Below, in pieces: positions 63,988 through 64,000 of a stretch of 64,000 nt of DNA. Where the stretch lies: positions 1-64,000 of the forward strand of contig JAUHWL010000015.1 in the NCBI GenBank assembly GCA_030424545.1, read 5' to 3'. Made by a program: the position numbers and the translations under genes. Numbering within the stretch: position 1 is the stretch's first letter; each line of letters opens with the position of its first letter. This DNA comes from Bacteroidia bacterium. Lineage in GTDB: Bacteria; Bacteroidota; Bacteroidia; Flavobacteriales; Schleiferiaceae. The notes under the pieces were generated by a model that was given only the letters and a program-made list of their open reading frames with translations, ran no database searches and was not told the origin of the DNA.

Positions 63988-64000
63988 TTTGCATCTACAA

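Overview
The window is low-GC chromosomal DNA from a member of the Bacteroidota, most likely a flavobacterium-like lineage. The evidence is a type IX secretion (T9SS) cargo set with both type A and type B C-terminal signals, a PorP/SprF partner, Bacteroidota-type -7 promoter elements (TAnnTTTG and close variants), and nearly no Shine-Dalgarno sequences. It holds about 50 protein genes and three tRNA genes. I see no insertion sequence, prophage, integrase or CRISPR array.

Layout. 1-10.9 kb (minus strand) is a surface-protein block: a huge adhesin running off the left edge, a PorP/SprF outer-membrane protein and a ~17-PKD type B cargo. 11.1-11.5 kb holds tRNA-Arg(TCT), tRNA-Pro(TGG) and tRNA-Ser(GCT), with a 36-bp perfect palindrome between the first two. 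11.5-20.1 kb is housekeeping: a PgpH-like HD phosphohydrolase, thiolase, NlpC/P60 peptidase, coiled-coil protein, LysM/binding protein and guaA. 20.2-22.7 kb is an MbnP-like/MbnP-like/di-heme peroxidase operon. 22.8-26.9 kb holds an acyltransferase, Nudix hydrolase, OxyR and MltF. 27.0-31.8 kb is a tightly overlapping operon: usp, sulP, miaE, gcvT.

32.0-37.4 kb is the most unusual part. A membrane-tethered TPR/helix-turn-helix regulator is followed by a lipoprotein clearly related to domains 1-3 of cholesterol-dependent cytolysins. Its usual domain 4 is replaced by four repeats that look like a hemopexin-type propeller. A delta-60-repeat T9SS protein follows. The regulator gene and the cytolysin gene each carry the same tandem TGTCTAC pair (11-bp pitch) at the same distance from a near-identical promoter-like element, which suggests one autoregulated local regulon.

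37.4-50.9 kb mixes a thioredoxin/TPR protein, RsmE, a bestrophin, a PIG-L deacetylase, several T9SS type A proteins (one only an orphan sorting domain), a TPR histidine kinase with a LytTR regulator, and an M1 aminopeptidase. 51.0-58.0 kb carries cbpA-cbpM, a nucleoid-associated protein, a thioesterase, dapD and three glycosyltransferases. 58.1-62.5 kb (minus strand) has an aldehyde dehydrogenase, patatin, RsmD, a DUF3822 protein and a small membrane-anchored protein. A RecD/Dda-like helicase closes the window. Functions are assigned from motifs and family resemblance read by eye; no database search was possible.
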